From: Methylibium sp. Root1272
GTDB taxonomy: Bacteria > Pseudomonadota > Gammaproteobacteria > Burkholderiales > Burkholderiaceae_C
NCBI RefSeq assembly: GCF_001425905.1
Contig: NZ_LMDY01000001.1
Span: forward strand, 130,890-194,889
DNA length: 64,000 bases
Reading direction: 5' to 3'
Positions 20,651-29,993 of the stretch are shown here, one piece after another. The notes beneath the pieces were generated by a model. It did no database searches. It had not been told where the DNA came from and worked only from the letters and a program-made list of their open reading frames with translations. The stretch's first letter is position 1, and the number at the start of each line of letters is the position of its first letter. The translations under genes were made by a program, and so were the position numbers.

Positions 20651-21298
20651 TCACACTGCCCAGCGTACGCTGTGGCCCAACCAGGGCGGCTGGGGCGTAC
20701 CGCGTGCGCGCGCCAGCACGGCATCGCGCTCGCGTGCAGCTTCGGTTTCCGCGCGGTACTGCGAGGCGCGCTCGATGACGCTGCGCAAGGACTGGTCCAC
20801 GCGCGTGCCGATCTCCGCGTCGACTTCGTAGCGACCCTCCACGGTGGGGATCTGCGCATCGCTGGCGTAGACCGCGTCGAGGATGTCGCGCGCGCCCAGC
20901 GCCGACAGCACCGGCTTGAGCGCGTAGTCGAGCGCCAGCAGGTGCGCCGCGCTGCCGCCCGTGGCCAGCGGCAGCACGGTCTTATCGCGCAGTCCGTCCT
21001 GCGGCAGCAGGTCGAGAAAGCTCTTCAACAGGCCGCTGTAGGCGGCCTTGTAGATCGGCGTGGCGACCAGGATGACCTGAGCCTCCAGCACCTTGCGGAT
21101 CGCAGCCTGGATCTCGGTGTTGGCGAATTCGGCCTGCAGCAGCGCCTGGCCCGGCAGGTCGCGCACCGTGATCGCCTCGGCGGTGGTCGCGTGAGGCTGC
21201 AGCCTGGATTGCGCCAACTGCAGCAGGGCGCCGGATCGCGAACGCAGCGAGGGGCTGCCGAGAATGCTGGTGACTTTCATGATGCTCTTGTCTGACAT
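20651..21298 (-). CDS. ssuE: NADPH-dependent FMN reductase (SsuE/MsuE type)
   Basis: Flavodoxin-fold reductase that supplies FMNH2 to a two-component monooxygenase, classically alkanesulfonate monooxygenase. About 215 residues. The flavin phosphate loop is near the start (TSILGSPSLRSRSG), with VATPIYKAAYSGLLKSFLDL and PLATGGSAAHLLALDYALKP as SsuE landmarks. ATG 21298 and ATG 21280 are both possible; neither has a strong ribosome site. No ssuD or ssuABC genes are nearby, so its partner oxygenase is encoded elsewhere. Ends against a shared terminator. Confidence 0.85.
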   Translation of the reverse strand: MSDKSIMKVTSILGSPSLRSRSGALLQLAQSRLQPHATTAEAITVRDLPGQALLQAEFANTEIQAAIRKVLEAQVILVATPIYKAAYSGLLKSFLDLLPQDGLRDKTVLPLATGGSAAHLLALDYALKPVLSALGARDILDAVYASDAQIPTVEGRYEVDAEIGTRVDQSLRSVIERASQYRAETEAARERDAVLARARGTPQPPWLGHSVRWAV

Positions 21299-21394
21299 GC
21301 GAGAGGGGGAGTGCGATCGCCGAAAAACCTTCGACCATACGCAGGCGCTCGCCGGCGGCCAACGACCCTTTCCGGCTTTGCATATACCGTTCTC

Positions 21395-21413
21395 CCCGCC
21401 GTGCCACGGCGGG
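21395..21413. repeat. Short GC palindrome between ssuE and the DUF3606 gene
   Basis: CCCGCCGTG C CACGGCGGG forms a near-perfect hairpin in the gap 21299-21482, which otherwise holds no gene I can support. It could be a repeat element or part of the leader of the DUF3606 gene. Confidence 0.5.
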
Positions 21414-21482
21414 ACGAGGGGCAACGCCATCCGGCCGCAGGCCGTCCCATAATGGGTCGTCCTCGCTCCGAAGGAGATTGGC

Positions 21483-21701
21483 ATGGCAGTCGAAGCAAAC
21501 TCGTCTTCCATCGCGCCGTCCGCGCGCATCGACCTCTTGAGCGACGTCGATGTCGCCTACTGGTGTCGATTGCTGGATGTCGACCATGCGCAACTGCGGC
21601 GGGCGGTCCAGCAGGTCGGGCCCCGCGCCGAATCGGTGGTCCGCTACCTGCAGCGCAAGGCGCCGGCCTCCGGCCCTGAATACGATCCACCGGGCGGTTG
21701 A
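21483..21701 (+). CDS. DUF3606 small protein
   Basis: A 72-residue protein matching the DUF3606 pattern: a short acidic DLLSDVDVAYWCRLLDVDHA helix followed by LRRAVQQVGPRAESVVRYL. A strong GAAGGAGA ribosome site lies 5-6 bases upstream of the ATG. The family is common in proteobacteria, cytoplasmic and without known function. Encoded alone, followed by two tandem hairpins. Confidence 0.75.
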   Translation: MAVEANSSSIAPSARIDLLSDVDVAYWCRLLDVDHAQLRRAVQQVGPRAESVVRYLQRKAPASGPEYDPPGG

Positions 21702-21750
21702 GCGATCGACAGGCCCTGATCGATCGCTAGCGCGCGGCCGGTTCGGCCGC
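21701..21750 (+). terminator. Tandem hairpins after the DUF3606 gene
   Basis: AGCGATCGA (21701-21709) pairs perfectly with TCGATCGCT (21720-21728). Then GCGGCCG GTT CGGCCGC forms a second hairpin at 21734-21750. There is no T-tract, so termination is plausible but unproven. Confidence 0.45.
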
Positions 21751-21894
21751 ACCGATCTGCGTGATCGCCAGCCGTGAGAGCTTGCTGACTTCGGGGTCGG
21801 CGAGGTGCGTGGCCTGCTGCCGAAACTCGCCTAGCATGCGTGTACAGGGTAGCTTGGCACCGCGTATCAGCGGCGGCGCTCCGGGATCAGCGGG

Positions 21895-22107
21895 TCACGA
21901 CGTGGCCGTCGCTCGCTGGCAGGAGTCGGTGTTGCGCAACCGGTCGAACTCTCGCCGGGCCACCAGGGCCGGGTCGCTGGCGCCTTCACGGGCCTGCAGT
22001 TCGTAGGCCAGATCGAGGTAGCCATGGAAGTTGCCGCGCCCTTCGGAGAGGGCCTGGCATTGTTGCGCGAAGGTTTCAGCCCAGATGATCTTCTGTACCG
22101 TCGTCAT
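21895..22107 (-). CDS. Hypothetical protein, 70 residues
   Basis: No family recognised. The product begins MTTVQKIIWAETFAQQCQAL, is hydrophilic and probably helical. TGGAG followed by AGGA immediately before ATG 22107 supports translation. After its TGA stop the same frame stays open for a further 55 codons to a TAG at 21727-21729; whether that part is ever translated is unknown. The 284-base gap to the next gene (22108-22391) carries no other gene, only the two divergent upstream regions. Confidence 0.5.
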   Translation of the reverse strand: MTTVQKIIWAETFAQQCQALSEGRGNFHGYLDLAYELQAREGASDPALVARREFDRLRNTDSCQRATATS

Positions 22108-22391
22108 TCCTGTACTCCAGGGCGGCAGCGGTGCGCCGCGCTCAGTGGTTGCTCCTGCACCGCAAGCGTAGGCGGGACCGGCCGTTCATGGGCGCAAGCG
22201 GGCCCCCCTGAAGCGAGGGCGTCGCGAGCCACGCGTGTGAAATTCTTGCAATTTCGGTGCAGTGGTCGTCGCAGCGGGTATCGATCGGCGAGGCCCGCCC
22301 GAGGCTTTCCACCGCTTCCGTTTCGCAGGAACTTGTGATCTCCTCGCCACAACCGCGCCATTGGGGCGGTCCACAACCAGGAGACCCATCC

Positions 22392-23413
<1,022 letters not shown>

Positions 23414-23417
<4 letters not shown>

Positions 23418-24178
23418 GGATCGCGCTGTACTCGGACCTGCACCTGTCGGTGCAGCCGCTGGCCGTGCCGTCGACGCCGGCCGACGTGGTGGTGGTGGCG
23501 GGCGACGTGTCGCGTCCCGCCGGCGCCATCGCATGGGCCCGACAGTTTCCGCAGCCGACGCTGTTCGTTGCGGGCAACCACGAGTTCTACGGTGGCGATC
23601 TCGTGACCACGCTGCGGCAGTTGCGTGAGCAGGCGCAGGGCAGCGCGGTGCGGGTGCTGGAGCGCGACGAGTGGCACCACGGCGGCGTGCGCTTCCTCGG
23701 CTGCACACTGTGGTCCGACTACCGCCTGTTCGCTGACGTGTCGGAGCGTGACGCCGGGGTGCGACAGGCGACCGAACTGGTGCGCGACTTCTCGCGCATT
23801 CGCGCGGCACCGGAATTCGACCAGCTGTTCACGCCCGCGCTGTCGCAACTGCTGTTCGACACGGCCGTCGACTGGCTGGAGGCGCGCTTCACCGAGCCGC
23901 ACGACGGCCCGACGGTGGTGGTAACCCACCATGCGCCGTCACGCGGCAGCATCGCGGAGAAGTTCGCCGGCTCGCCGCTGAACGCTTGCTTCGTGTCGGA
24001 TCTGGAGCAGCGCATCCTGCGCTGGCAGCCGCAGCTCTGGCTGCACGGGCACGTGCACGACAGCTTCGATTACCGCATCGGCCGCACCCGCGTGGTCACC
24101 AATCCGCGTGGCTATGCACCGCGTGGCCAGACGGAGAACCCGGCGTTCGATCCGGCGTTGCTGATCGAGGTGGACTGA
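23414..24178 (+). CDS. Calcineurin-like metallophosphoesterase
   Basis: 254-residue cytoplasmic phosphoesterase with all binuclear metal motifs: SDLHLS, VVVAGDVS, AGNHEFYGG, VVTHHAPS and LHGHVHD. ATG overlaps the preceding stop (ATGA), so it is co-translated with the reductase. Substrate cannot be told from sequence; members act on nucleotides, phosphodiesters or proteins. Convergent with the EamA gene, 45 bases away. Confidence 0.88.
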
Positions 24179-24223
24179 GGCCGCTGCGTTGCGCCGGTGG
24201 TCCGGTGTGCCGCCGCCGCGTCC

Positions 24224-25132
24224 TCACGCGTCCGCTGCGGCCTTGCGTTGCCCGCGCGGCAGCGCGACCAGCCCTGTCGCGAGTGCCGTGCCGACCAGGA
24301 TGACCGCACAGCCGATCACCATCGCCGCGGTGATGCCTTCGGCGAGGAAGATCCAGCCCCACAGCACCGCGAACGCCGGGATCAGGAAGGTCACGGCGAT
24401 CGTGTTGGCCGGGCCGATGCGAGCGATCAGGCGGAAGAACAGCACGTAGGCCACGCCGGTGCAGGCCAGCGCCAGCAGGCCGACGGCCAGCCAGGCCGTG
24501 GCCGAGGGCGCCCGCGCGGGCCAGAACCACAGCATCGGCAGCGTGAGAACGAGCGCTGCCGACAGCTGGCTGCCGGTGGCCACCGCGAGCGGCGCCACGC
24601 CGGTGAGCCGCTTCTTCGTGAAGCTGGCCGACCATCCGTAGAGCAGAGTCGCCCCCAGGCAGGCCACGATGGCCCAGCCGGTGCTCGTGCCGTCGGCGCC
24701 CGGCTTGAAGCTCGCCTTGTCCCAGGCCAGCCAGAGCACACCGCCGAAGCCGATCAGCAGGCCCAGCACTCGCGACGGCGTCAGGCGGTCCTTGAGCCAC
24801 AGCCAGGCGATCAGCGCGCCCCACAGCGGCGTGGTGGCATTGAAGATCGACGACAGGCCGGCGGTGATGGCGAGCGCCGCATAGCTGTAGGCCAGAAAGG
24901 GCAGTGCCGAGTTCGCGAGCCCGACCAGGAAGATCGCGCGCCAATGCGCACGCAGCACGCCCAGCTGACCGCGGGCGGCCAGCAGCGGCAGCAGGAACAG
25001 CGTGGCACCCAGCACGCGCAGCCCGGCCAGCGCCACCGGGCCGAACTCGCCGGCCCCCAGGCGCATGAAAAGGAAGGAGGCGCCCCAGAGCGCCGCCAGC
25101 AGGCACAGCTCGATCACGTCGGCCGGCTTCAC
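24224..25132 (-). CDS. EamA-family DMT transporter
   Basis: 302 residues with ten predicted transmembrane helices in two EamA repeats, a fold used for export of amino acids and other metabolites. It starts at GTG 25132 inside the ogt stop (GTGA overlap). Typical segments are [19 protein letters not shown] and, in the second repeat, [22 protein letters not shown]. Substrate unknown. Confidence 0.88.
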   Translation of the reverse strand: MKPADVIELCLLAALWGASFLFMRLGAGEFGPVALAGLRVLGATLFLLPLLAARGQLGVLRAHWRAIFLVGLANSALPFLAYSYAALAITAGLSSIFNATTPLWGALIAWLWLKDRLTPSRVLGLLIGFGGVLWLAWDKASFKPGADGTSTGWAIVACLGATLLYGWSASFTKKRLTGVAPLAVATGSQLSAALVLTLPMLWFWPARAPSATAWLAVGLLALACTGVAYVLFFRLIARIGPANTIAVTFLIPAFAVLWGWIFLAEGITAAMVIGCAVILVGTALATGLVALPRGQRKAAADA

Positions 25133-25623
25133 AGCAGGCTGCCCTCGAGCCGCAGCAACGCCGCCTTGCGCTCCAGGCCACCGGCATAGCCGGTCAGGGA
25201 ACCGCCTGCGCCGAGCACGCGATGGCAGGGCACGATCACAGCGACGGGGTTGCGGCCGATCGCCGCACCCACCGCCCGCACCGCCGACGCGCGGCCGAGC
25301 TGCTGCGCGAGGCCACCGTAGCTGAGCGTGCGGCCCGCGGCGATGCCGCGAAGCGCCTGCCACACCGATTGCTGGAACGGCGAGCCCTGTGGATCCAGGG
25401 CGACCGTGAAGGGTGCCGAGGCGTCGCGCCAGTAGCCAGCCAGCTCGTGGAGGGTCTGGGCGATCCAGCGCTGGCCGGCGTCGACCGGCGCCTCGATCGC
25501 GCCGGGGTGGTGTTTCTGGCCGTCGAACCAGAGGCCCGAGAGGCCCCGCTCGGTGGCCGCGAGCGTGATCGGGCCGAGCGGCGTGTCGGCCCGGGCCTGG
25601 GCGGCGAACGAACGAGGTGGCAT
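25129..25623 (-). CDS. ogt: Methylated-DNA--protein-cysteine methyltransferase
   Basis: Suicide repair protein that removes O6-alkyl groups from guanine. 164 residues from ATG 25623 (MPPRSFAAQ). The acceptor is C133 in [10 protein letters not shown], preceded by the DNA-binding helix-turn-helix [19 protein letters not shown]. It lacks an Ada activator domain. The open frame extends upstream but without family similarity. Co-translated with the EamA gene. Confidence 0.94.
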   Translation of the reverse strand: MPPRSFAAQARADTPLGPITLAATERGLSGLWFDGQKHHPGAIEAPVDAGQRWIAQTLHELAGYWRDASAPFTVALDPQGSPFQQSVWQALRGIAAGRTLSYGGLAQQLGRASAVRAVGAAIGRNPVAVIVPCHRVLGAGGSLTGYAGGLERKAALLRLEGSLL

Positions 25624-25811
25624 GGGGCGCTTGGACGGAAAGGTCGCCGGAGATGCCGTGGAGCAGCCAGCCGGCGACGGACCCGCGATCTTAGGCTGGG
25701 CGGGCGTGACGCACTCGGCGCGAGGAAACCCAGTGACCGGCGGGCCGGAGCAGGGGGCGTCCCTACAATCCGCCGGTCTCCTCAGTCTTCTCAATCAGGA
25801 CGGACCCCCGC

Positions 25812-27203
25812 ATGCAAGTTGCAGCTTCGATCTTCAAGGCTTATGACATCCGCGGCATCGTCGGCAAGACGATCGACGAGCAGTTCGCCGAACACCTCGG
25901 CCGCGCGTTCGGCAGCGAGGCGCGCAAGCTGGGCGAGAAGGCGGTCGCGGTCGGCCGCGACGGGCGCCTGTCCGGGCCGGGGCTGTCCGCCGCGCTGATC
26001 CGCGGCCTGGCCTCGACCGGTCTCGACGTGGTAGACCTGGGGCCGGTCACCACGCCGATGCTGTACTACGTGGCAGCCACGCGCGCAAAGCACGGTTGCC
26101 GCAGCGGCATCCAGGTCACAGGCAGCCACAACCCGAAGGACTACAACGGCTTCAAGATGGTGCTGGGCGGCCGCGCGATCTACGGCGAGGACATCCAGGG
26201 CCTGCGCCGGCGCATCGAGGCCGAGGACTACGTGAAGGGCAAGGGCCGTTCGGCCGCGATGGACATCGGCGCCGAGTACCAGCACCGCATCACCGGCGAC
26301 TGCAGGCTGGCCCGACCGATGAAGATCGTGGTCGATTCCGGAAATGGCATCCCCGGCGCGTCGGCGCCCGGCATCCTGCGCGCGCTGGGCTGCGAGGTGA
26401 TCGAGCTCTACTCCGAAGTCGACGGCGATTTCCCGAACCACCATCCCGATCCCTCCAAGCCGGAGAACCTGGTCGATCTGATCCGCACCGTGAAGGAGAC
26501 CGGTGCCGAGCTCGGTCTGGCCTTCGATGGTGACGGCGACCGCCTGGGCGTCGTGACCGCCGATGGCCAGAACATCTTCCCCGACCGGCAACTGATGCTG
26601 TACGCGCAGGACATCCTGCAGCGCCATCCCGGCGCGCCGATCATCTTCGACGTGAAGTGCTCGCAGCGCCTCGTTGCGGCGATCCGCAAGGCCGGCGGCG
26701 AGCCGGTGATGTGGAAGACCGGCCACTCGCTGATCAAGGCCAAGCTCAAGGAGACCGGCGCGCCGCTGGCCGGCGAGATGAGCGGCCACATCTTCTTCGG
26801 CGAGCGCTGGTACGGTTTCGACGACGCCACCTACACCGCAGCGCGATTGCTGGAGATCGTGTCGCGCCACAAGGACCCGAGCAAGCTGCTCAACGCACTG
26901 CCCACCAGCTACAGCACGCCCGAGCTGAACGTGCCCTGCGCCGAAGGCGAGCACCATGACGTGGTGGCCAGGTTGCGCGAGGTGGCGAAGTTCCCCGGCG
27001 CCAGCGAGGTGATCACCATCGACGGCCTGCGCGCGGAGTTCAAGGACGGCTTCGGCCTGGTGCGCGCGTCCAACACCACGCCGGTGCTGGTGCTGCGCTT
27101 CGAGGGCCACACGGCGGCGGCGCTGGCGCGCATCCAGGCGCAGTTCATGGCCGCACTGCGCGCCGTGAAGCCGGACGCTCAGGTCGCCGCGGCGGCGCAC
27201 TGA
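25812..27203 (+). CDS. Phosphomannomutase/phosphoglucomutase
   Basis: Four-domain alpha-D-phosphohexomutase of 463 residues, AlgC/ManB type. Active-site phosphoserine in TGSHNPKDYNGFK, metal-binding DGDGDRLGV, sugar-specificity loop GEMSGHIFF and phosphate-binding loop RASNTTPVLVLRFEG. It interconverts mannose-1-/6-phosphate and glucose-1-/6-phosphate, feeding surface polysaccharide and LPS. The following waaA gene fits an envelope role. A TACAAT at 25764-25769 could be a -10 box but has no clear -35 partner. Confidence 0.92.
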   Translation: MQVAASIFKAYDIRGIVGKTIDEQFAEHLGRAFGSEARKLGEKAVAVGRDGRLSGPGLSAALIRGLASTGLDVVDLGPVTTPMLYYVAATRAKHGCRSGIQVTGSHNPKDYNGFKMVLGGRAIYGEDIQGLRRRIEAEDYVKGKGRSAAMDIGAEYQHRITGDCRLARPMKIVVDSGNGIPGASAPGILRALGCEVIELYSEVDGDFPNHHPDPSKPENLVDLIRTVKETGAELGLAFDGDGDRLGVVTADGQNIFPDRQLMLYAQDILQRHPGAPIIFDVKCSQRLVAAIRKAGGEPVMWKTGHSLIKAKLKETGAPLAGEMSGHIFFGERWYGFDDATYTAARLLEIVSRHKDPSKLLNALPTSYSTPELNVPCAEGEHHDVVARLREVAKFPGASEVITIDGLRAEFKDGFGLVRASNTTPVLVLRFEGHTAAALARIQAQFMAALRAVKPDAQVAAAAH

Positions 27204-27228
27204 GCGGCGCCATCACCGCGCGGCCGCC

Positions 27229-28509
27229 ATGGGCTTGAAGGCCGGCCTCGCTCGATTCGTCTACGGCAGCCTGCTGCGCGCGCTGAGCCCTGTCTATGTG
27301 CTGCGGCTGTGGTGGCGCGGACGCGTCGAGCCGCCGTACCGGCACGCGATCGGCGAGCGCTTCGGTCGCTATGGCAGTCCGTCCGTGCCGGGCGCGGTGT
27401 GGATTCATGCCGTATCGCTCGGCGAGACGCGCGCCGCGCAGGCGCTGGTCGACGCGCTGCGCGCCGAACGGCCGTCGCTGCGCCTGCTGCTGACCCACGG
27501 CACGGCGACCGGCCGCGAAGCCGGCGCCGAGTTGATGCGCGCCGGCGACACCCAGACATGGCTGCCCTACGACACCCCGGGCGCGACGCGGCGCTTCTTC
27601 GCCCACTGGCAGCCGGCGGTCGGCGTGCTGATGGAAACCGAGGTGTGGCCGAACCTGATGCGCAGCGCCGCCGCGGCCGGTGTGCCCGTGCTGCTGGCCA
27701 ATGCGCGCCTCAGCGAGAAGAGCCTGCGGCGCGGCGCGCGCCTCGCGGTGCTGCTGCGACCGGCCTTCGCGGCACTCGCGCGCGTGCTGGCGCAGACCGA
27801 GGCCGACGCAGCACGCCTGCGCGACGCCGGCGCACACCGTGTCGACGTGATGGGCAACCTGAAGTTCGACGTGAACCCCGACGGCGCGCTGTGCGTACTT
27901 GGCGAACGCTGGGCGCAGGCGAGCGGGGGGCGGCCGCTGGTGCTGGCGGCGAGCACGCGCGAGGGCGAGGAAGCCGCGCTGCTGAGTGCCTGGCAGGCGC
28001 AGCCCGGGCCGCGCCCGCGGCTGCTGCTGGTGCCGCGCCATCCTCAGCGCTTCGACGAGGTCGCGGCGCTGGTCGAGCGCGGCGGCTGGTTGTTGTCGCG
28101 CCGCAGCGCCTGGCTCGACGCTCGGCCCGGTGATGCGGCGCAGGCCGCCGACGTGTGGCTCGGTGACTCGCTGCGCGAGATGCCGGCCTACTACACGGCC
28201 GCGCGCGTGGCGCTGTTGGGCGGCAGCTTCGAGCCACTGGGCGGGCAGAACCTGATCGAGGCGGCGGCCTGCGGCTGCCCGGTGCTGATGGGGCCGCACA
28301 CCTTCAACTTCGCCGACGCCGCGCAGCGCGCGCTCGCGGCCGGCGCCGCCGAGCGGGTGGCCGACATCGAGGCCGGCGCGGTCCGTGCGATCGCGCTGAC
28401 CGCCGACGAGCCGCTGCGCTCGCAGAGGGCGGAGGCGGCTCTGGCGTTCTCGGCGGCGCACCGCGGCGCCGCTCGGCGCATGGCGGCGGCGATCATCGCC
28501 TTGCTGTGA
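27229..28509 (+). CDS. waaA: 3-deoxy-D-manno-octulosonic acid (Kdo) transferase
   Basis: Transfers Kdo from CMP-Kdo to lipid A precursor at the inner membrane. 426 residues. An N-terminal membrane-associating helix is followed by the GT-B domain with the catalytic Glu in HAVSLGETRAA, then LMETEVWPNL, and the C-terminal nucleotide domain with VPRHPQRF and GGQNLIEAAACGCPV. Located 25 bases after the phosphohexomutase and probably co-transcribed. Confidence 0.93.
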   Translation: MGLKAGLARFVYGSLLRALSPVYVLRLWWRGRVEPPYRHAIGERFGRYGSPSVPGAVWIHAVSLGETRAAQALVDALRAERPSLRLLLTHGTATGREAGAELMRAGDTQTWLPYDTPGATRRFFAHWQPAVGVLMETEVWPNLMRSAAAAGVPVLLANARLSEKSLRRGARLAVLLRPAFAALARVLAQTEADAARLRDAGAHRVDVMGNLKFDVNPDGALCVLGERWAQASGGRPLVLAASTREGEEAALLSAWQAQPGPRPRLLLVPRHPQRFDEVAALVERGGWLLSRRSAWLDARPGDAAQAADVWLGDSLREMPAYYTAARVALLGGSFEPLGGQNLIEAAACGCPVLMGPHTFNFADAAQRALAAGAAERVADIEAGAVRAIALTADEPLRSQRAEAALAFSAAHRGAARRMAAAIIALL

Positions 28510-28585
28510 GCGCGCCGCATCGGACGGGGCGCGGGCGCCGGCCTAAAATCATGGCCTTGCCGGTGCAAGGTAGAGGAGTCTCGAC

Positions 28586-28930
28586 GTGGATCTGAAGTTG
28601 CCAGTGGTTCTTTTCGACGAGTTGTCCGAGACGGTCATCCGTTCCTCCGGGCTGCTCGACATGGCCAGCGGCGAGATCACGCGCGTCGACTACGAGGACT
28701 ACGACATCGGCACGCAGGGCTTGCCGGCCGAACAGGAGGACTACGAGTTCACCTCGGGCATGCTGTCGAACGGCGACCGCGACGTGGAGTTTCGCGTCGA
28801 GGTCAACGTTGTCGCCGGTACCTACTCTGTCACGCCCAGCGAACTGCTCGAACTGAAGGGTCGCGCAGCACGGCTGTTCGCGTCGGTGCCGCCGAAGGGC
28901 GTGAGCGCCGTGGGCCGCAAGACCCACTGA
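28586..28930 (+). CDS. Hypothetical acidic protein, 114 residues
   Basis: No family recognised. It begins at GTG 28586 with GAGGAG 7 bases upstream. The middle is very acidic (TRVDYEDYDIGTQGL, QEDYEF) and the C-terminal third is basic. No signal peptide or membrane helix, so probably cytoplasmic. TAAAAT at 28544-28549 may be a -10 box of its own promoter after waaA. Convergent with pyrD. Codon use matches neighbours, so it looks like a native gene. Confidence 0.7.
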   Translation: MDLKLPVVLFDELSETVIRSSGLLDMASGEITRVDYEDYDIGTQGLPAEQEDYEFTSGMLSNGDRDVEFRVEVNVVAGTYSVTPSELLELKGRAARLFASVPPKGVSAVGRKTH

Positions 28931-28946
28931 GCCGCCGCACCGCGGC

Positions 28947-29981
28947 TCAGTCTCGCAGGGCTCGCGCCGCCTCGTTCACCAGCGCGGGGCCGCGGTAGAT
29001 GAGGCCGGTGTAGATCTGCACCACGTCGGCGCCGGCATCGCGCTTGGCACGGGCATCGGCGCCGCTCATCACGCCGCCCACGCCGATGATCGGGTAACCG
29101 GCACCGAGCGCGGCCCGCAACTGACCGACCACACGGTTGCTGGCCTCGAACACCGGCCGGCCGCTCAGGCCACCCACCTCGGTGGCGTGCGATTGGCCCT
29201 GCACGGCGTCGCGCGACAGCGTGGTGTTGGTGGCGATCACACCGTCGACGGCGTTCTTCTTCAAGGTGGCGGCGATCACGCCGACCTGGGCCTCGTCGAG
29301 GTCGGGCGCGATCTTCACGAACATCGGCACGCTGCGGCCCTGCCTCGCGATGAGCTGCTGGCGGCGCTCCTGCAGGCGACCGAGCAGCGCATCGAGCGCC
29401 GCATCGCTCTGCAGGCTGCGCAGGTTCTGCGTGTTCGGGCTGGAGATGTTGACCGTCACGTAGTCGGCGTGAGGGTAGACGCCCTCCAGGCCTAGCAGGT
29501 AGTCGTCGACCGCGTCCTCGATCGGCGTGGTGGCGTTTTTGCCGATGTTCAGGCCGAGCAGGCCGCCGCGCTGGCGGAAGCCGGCGCGCCGCACGTTGGC
29601 GATGAAGGCGTCGAGGCCGTCGTTGTTGAAGCCCAGGCGGTTGATCAGTGCGTCGGCCTGCGGCAGGCGGAAGATGCGCGGCTTGGGGTTGCCGGGCTGG
29701 CCCTTGGGCGTGACGGTGCCCACCTCGATGAAACCGAAGCCCATCGCGCCGAAGCCGTCGATGCAGCGGCCGTTCTTGTCGAGCCCGGCCGCGAGGCCGA
29801 TGCGGTTCGGAAAGCGCAGGCCCGCCAGCGTGACCGGATCGTCGATGCGCGGCTGCTGCCACAGGCATTGCAGCGGCGTGTTCTGCAGCCGGGCGATCGA
29901 CGCCAGCGTCAGTTCGTGGGCGTGCTCGGCGTCGAGGCCGAACAGGAAGGGGCGCGTCAACGCGTAGGGGATCAGCGGCAT
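28947..29981 (-). CDS. pyrD: Dihydroorotate dehydrogenase (quinone), class 2
   Basis: Flavoprotein that oxidises dihydroorotate to orotate with quinone as acceptor, in pyrimidine synthesis. 344 residues. An N-terminal amphipathic membrane-binding region ([19 protein letters not shown]) marks class 2. The catalytic serine region is [15 protein letters not shown]-binding segments are GVGGVMSG and QIYTGL. It starts 12 bases after the RND pump gene on the same strand, so it may be read through from the efflux operon. Confidence 0.96.
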   Translation of the reverse strand: MPLIPYALTRPFLFGLDAEHAHELTLASIARLQNTPLQCLWQQPRIDDPVTLAGLRFPNRIGLAAGLDKNGRCIDGFGAMGFGFIEVGTVTPKGQPGNPKPRIFRLPQADALINRLGFNNDGLDAFIANVRRAGFRQRGGLLGLNIGKNATTPIEDAVDDYLLGLEGVYPHADYVTVNISSPNTQNLRSLQSDAALDALLGRLQERRQQLIARQGRSVPMFVKIAPDLDEAQVGVIAATLKKNAVDGVIATNTTLSRDAVQGQSHATEVGGLSGRPVFEASNRVVGQLRAALGAGYPIIGVGGVMSGADARAKRDAGADVVQIYTGLIYRGPALVNEAARALRD

Positions 29982-29993
29982 CGGTGCATTTTG

